Both the position numbers and the translations under genes were made by a program. Source: Nocardiopsis metallicus (GTDB lineage: Bacteria > Actinomycetota > Actinomycetes > Streptosporangiales > Streptosporangiaceae). From it: a stretch of 64,000 nt of DNA. The stretch lies in the NCBI RefSeq assembly GCF_014201115.1, contig NZ_JACHDO010000001.1, positions 6,634,001 through 6,698,000 on the forward strand. Direction: 5' to 3'. The stretch's first letter is position 1. Each line of letters begins with the position of its first letter. A model generated the notes under the pieces. It did not search any database. It saw only the letters and a program-made list of their open reading frames with translations, and was not told the origin of the DNA. Of the stretch, positions 62,760 through 64,000 are shown in pieces.

Positions 62760-63560
62760 TCAGCACGGGCCGATGCGGCGGTTCAGTGCTGCACGGACTT
62801 CCTTCTCCGCGGTGCCTAGCCAGGTGGCGTCGTTGGGGCTGGTGCCGATCACGACGGACTCACCCAGCCCCCACAGCGCACACGAGGTAGCCAGGGTGGC
62901 TGCCGCGACGGGGTTGGTTGCGCGCAGACGCCAGGTGATGGTGCGTGGGTCGATTCCGCGCTGGCGCAGTTCGCGGACCAGGTGCATGATCCGGGTCCCG
63001 GACCACGCCGCAGGGTCCTCGACCACCACACCCGGGTGCAGCTGCTGAGCCAACGCGATGTCGTTGTCCGCCGGAACCAGAAGCGGAGTCGGTTCCGGGC
63101 AGGAGCTCCCCTCCTGCAACTGTGTGTGCAGTGCGTTGAGCAGGTGGCCGAGAAGATCGCACTGGGCTGAGGCATGCACGTGCGTAACCAGGTCGGCAAG
63201 CCCTTCCCGGGCAGCCAGAGCGCCGATGTGTCGGGCCGCAGCGATGATGCGCTGGTCGGAGTTCAACTGGTCGGGGGACATGAGCAGGCCGCCGACCCAT
63301 TCGAACCAGGGCAGCCACAGATGGTGCAGGCGTGGCCAGGTATAGGCGCCCAGGTTCCACCGTGTGTAGAGCTCGCTCAGGAAGGCGTGGTTCTCCAGCT
63401 CCACCACTTCGACCATGGGCTGTGGGGCGCGCTCTGGTGTGGGGGTGTCGAACAGGGCCAGGCTGGCGACCATGCTCATGGGGACCTCGATCAGAGAAGG
63501 TCCGTAGGCCTCCTGCCAAGCGGCGGCGAGGGTAGATCCCAGAGCGTGGGCTTCATCCAT
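62760..63560 (-). CDS. hypothetical protein
   Basis: A 266-residue protein starting MDEAHALGSTLAAAWQEAYG, with strong codon bias and AGGAG eight bases upstream of the ATG. It contains helical stretches (DLVTHVHASAQCDLLGHLLN) and an LHPGVVVEDPAAWSGTRIMH segment. I recognise no motif or membrane span. It overlaps the end of the preceding partial gene by eight bases and lies 45 bases before the zinc-ribbon-like gene, so all probably form one operon. Confidence 0.6.
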   Translation of the reverse strand: MDEAHALGSTLAAAWQEAYGPSLIEVPMSMVASLALFDTPTPERAPQPMVEVVELENHAFLSELYTRWNLGAYTWPRLHHLWLPWFEWVGGLLMSPDQLNSDQRIIAAARHIGALAAREGLADLVTHVHASAQCDLLGHLLNALHTQLQEGSSCPEPTPLLVPADNDIALAQQLHPGVVVEDPAAWSGTRIMHLVRELRQRGIDPRTITWRLRATNPVAAATLATSCALWGLGESVVIGTSPNDATWLGTAEKEVRAALNRRIGPC

Positions 63561-64000
63561 GGTGAGAACTCCTGTTGAGGTCGAGCGCGTCACCGGGCAG
63601 CACCCGGTGCGGGGGCGGGGCGGGGCGCCACCCATGAGCGATCAGGTTGGTGAAGTGGTCGGCGACGGCCTGGTGGCCTGCGTCGAGGTCGGTGTGGACT
63701 TCGCTGATCGGGCTCATCCCGGGGCCGGCCACGAGCAGATGCAGGGCGTCGCGATGAGCCCACAGGTAGAGCGCGCATCGTTGCTGTCCTTGGGTCAGGT
63801 GGTGCACCGAGGGACGCTGTGAGGCCAGCCGTACCGCCTGAGTCAGTCGGGTGCGCGTCCACCCAGCCCTGGGCAGGCGTACGGCGCTGGCCACCCATTC
63901 CAATCCGTGCGGGGCGTGGGCCCAGCGGGTGTGGACACCGAAGACGTCATAGGTCAGCGTCAGGTCGATGATCGGTTGGTGGTCAGGGGTGGCGCCGTGC
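63553..64000 (-). CDS. hypothetical protein, partial (5' end outside window)
   Basis: The frame enters from the right edge and runs about 149 codons to TGA at 63553-63555. It includes LTYDVFGVHTRWAHAPHGLEW, WTRTRLTQAVRLASQRPSVH and SEVHTDLDAGHQAVADHFTN. High third-position G/C supports coding. No known family is visible in the part present. It overlaps the next minus-strand gene by eight bases and is the first seen of a small operon reaching 61537. Confidence 0.55.
   Translation of the reverse strand, partial: HGATPDHQPIIDLTLTYDVFGVHTRWAHAPHGLEWVASAVRLPRAGWTRTRLTQAVRLASQRPSVHHLTQGQQRCALYLWAHRDALHLLVAGPGMSPISEVHTDLDAGHQAVADHFTNLIAHGWRPAPPPHRVLPGDALDLNRSSHHG

Noticed and set aside
1..64000. 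tRNA, rRNA, CRISPR arrays, integrase genes and attachment sites
   Set aside because: None could be recognised by reading the sequence. A covariance-model search would be decisive for small RNAs.

Overview
The window is high-GC DNA with strong G/C preference at third codon positions, frequent GTG starts and many 4-base start/stop overlaps. It also carries FxLD-lanthipeptide genes and TPR-type HTH regulators. Together these point to a filamentous actinomycete (Streptomyces- or Nocardiopsis-like); the sequence alone does not settle genus or replicon. There are no rRNA, tRNA or CRISPR features and almost no housekeeping operons. The content is that of an accessory region: five protein-L-isoaspartate-methyltransferase-like (PCMT) genes, five small-molecule-kinase-like (APH) genes, at least six NUDIX genes or remnants, extra copies of primary-metabolism enzymes (murC-, hemC-, hisG-like), two intact insertion sequences and several broken genes.

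Layout. 0-9.4 kb: NUDIX genes, a decayed sugar nucleotidyltransferase, a 43-residue CxxCxGxG zinc-type protein coupled to a PCMT-like gene, an FxLD-type methyltransferase, a kinase, and a NUDIX gene cut in two by an IS4-family element. 9.7-19.3 kb: a cluster regulator divergent from a tight five-gene operon. Its first three genes are an L-glutamine-kinase-like PEP-synthase-fold enzyme, a class I glutaminase and a cytidylyltransferase, which match the Campylobacter set that makes the P-N compound cytidine diphosphoramidate. An atypical Mur ligase and a NUDIX protein follow, and a murC-like gene converges on them. 20.3-29.8 kb: a complete FxLD lanthipeptide locus (methyltransferase, 59-aa precursor, LanB, LanC, second SpaB_C-type protein, unknown) with a divergent regulator. 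29.8-38.5 kb: methyltransferases, an exonuclease, kinases, an ASCH-like protein, a MazG-like protein, and a PCMT-hemC pair. 38.7-52.6 kb: a lower-GC anti-phage island. sspA-sspB-sspC-sspD type DNA phosphorothioation genes on the plus strand are divergent from a helicase / GHKL ATPase / PLD-nuclease operon, and the plus-strand operon ends in a perfect terminator. 52.8-57.1 kb: kinase, hisG and an FxLD-type methyltransferase-kinase pair. 57.1-59.3 kb: a hypothetical gene interrupted by an IS66-family element. 59.4-64 kb: NUDIX, prepilin peptidase-like, GNAT-like, and a run of unrecognised minus-strand genes leaving the window.

The strongest candidates for an undescribed system are the actinobacterial P-N-bond operon at 11.4-18.0 kb and the Ssp modification genes paired with a three-gene putative restriction operon. 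Both insertion sequences carry intact inverted repeats and exact target duplications, so the genes they broke can be reconstructed in silico.
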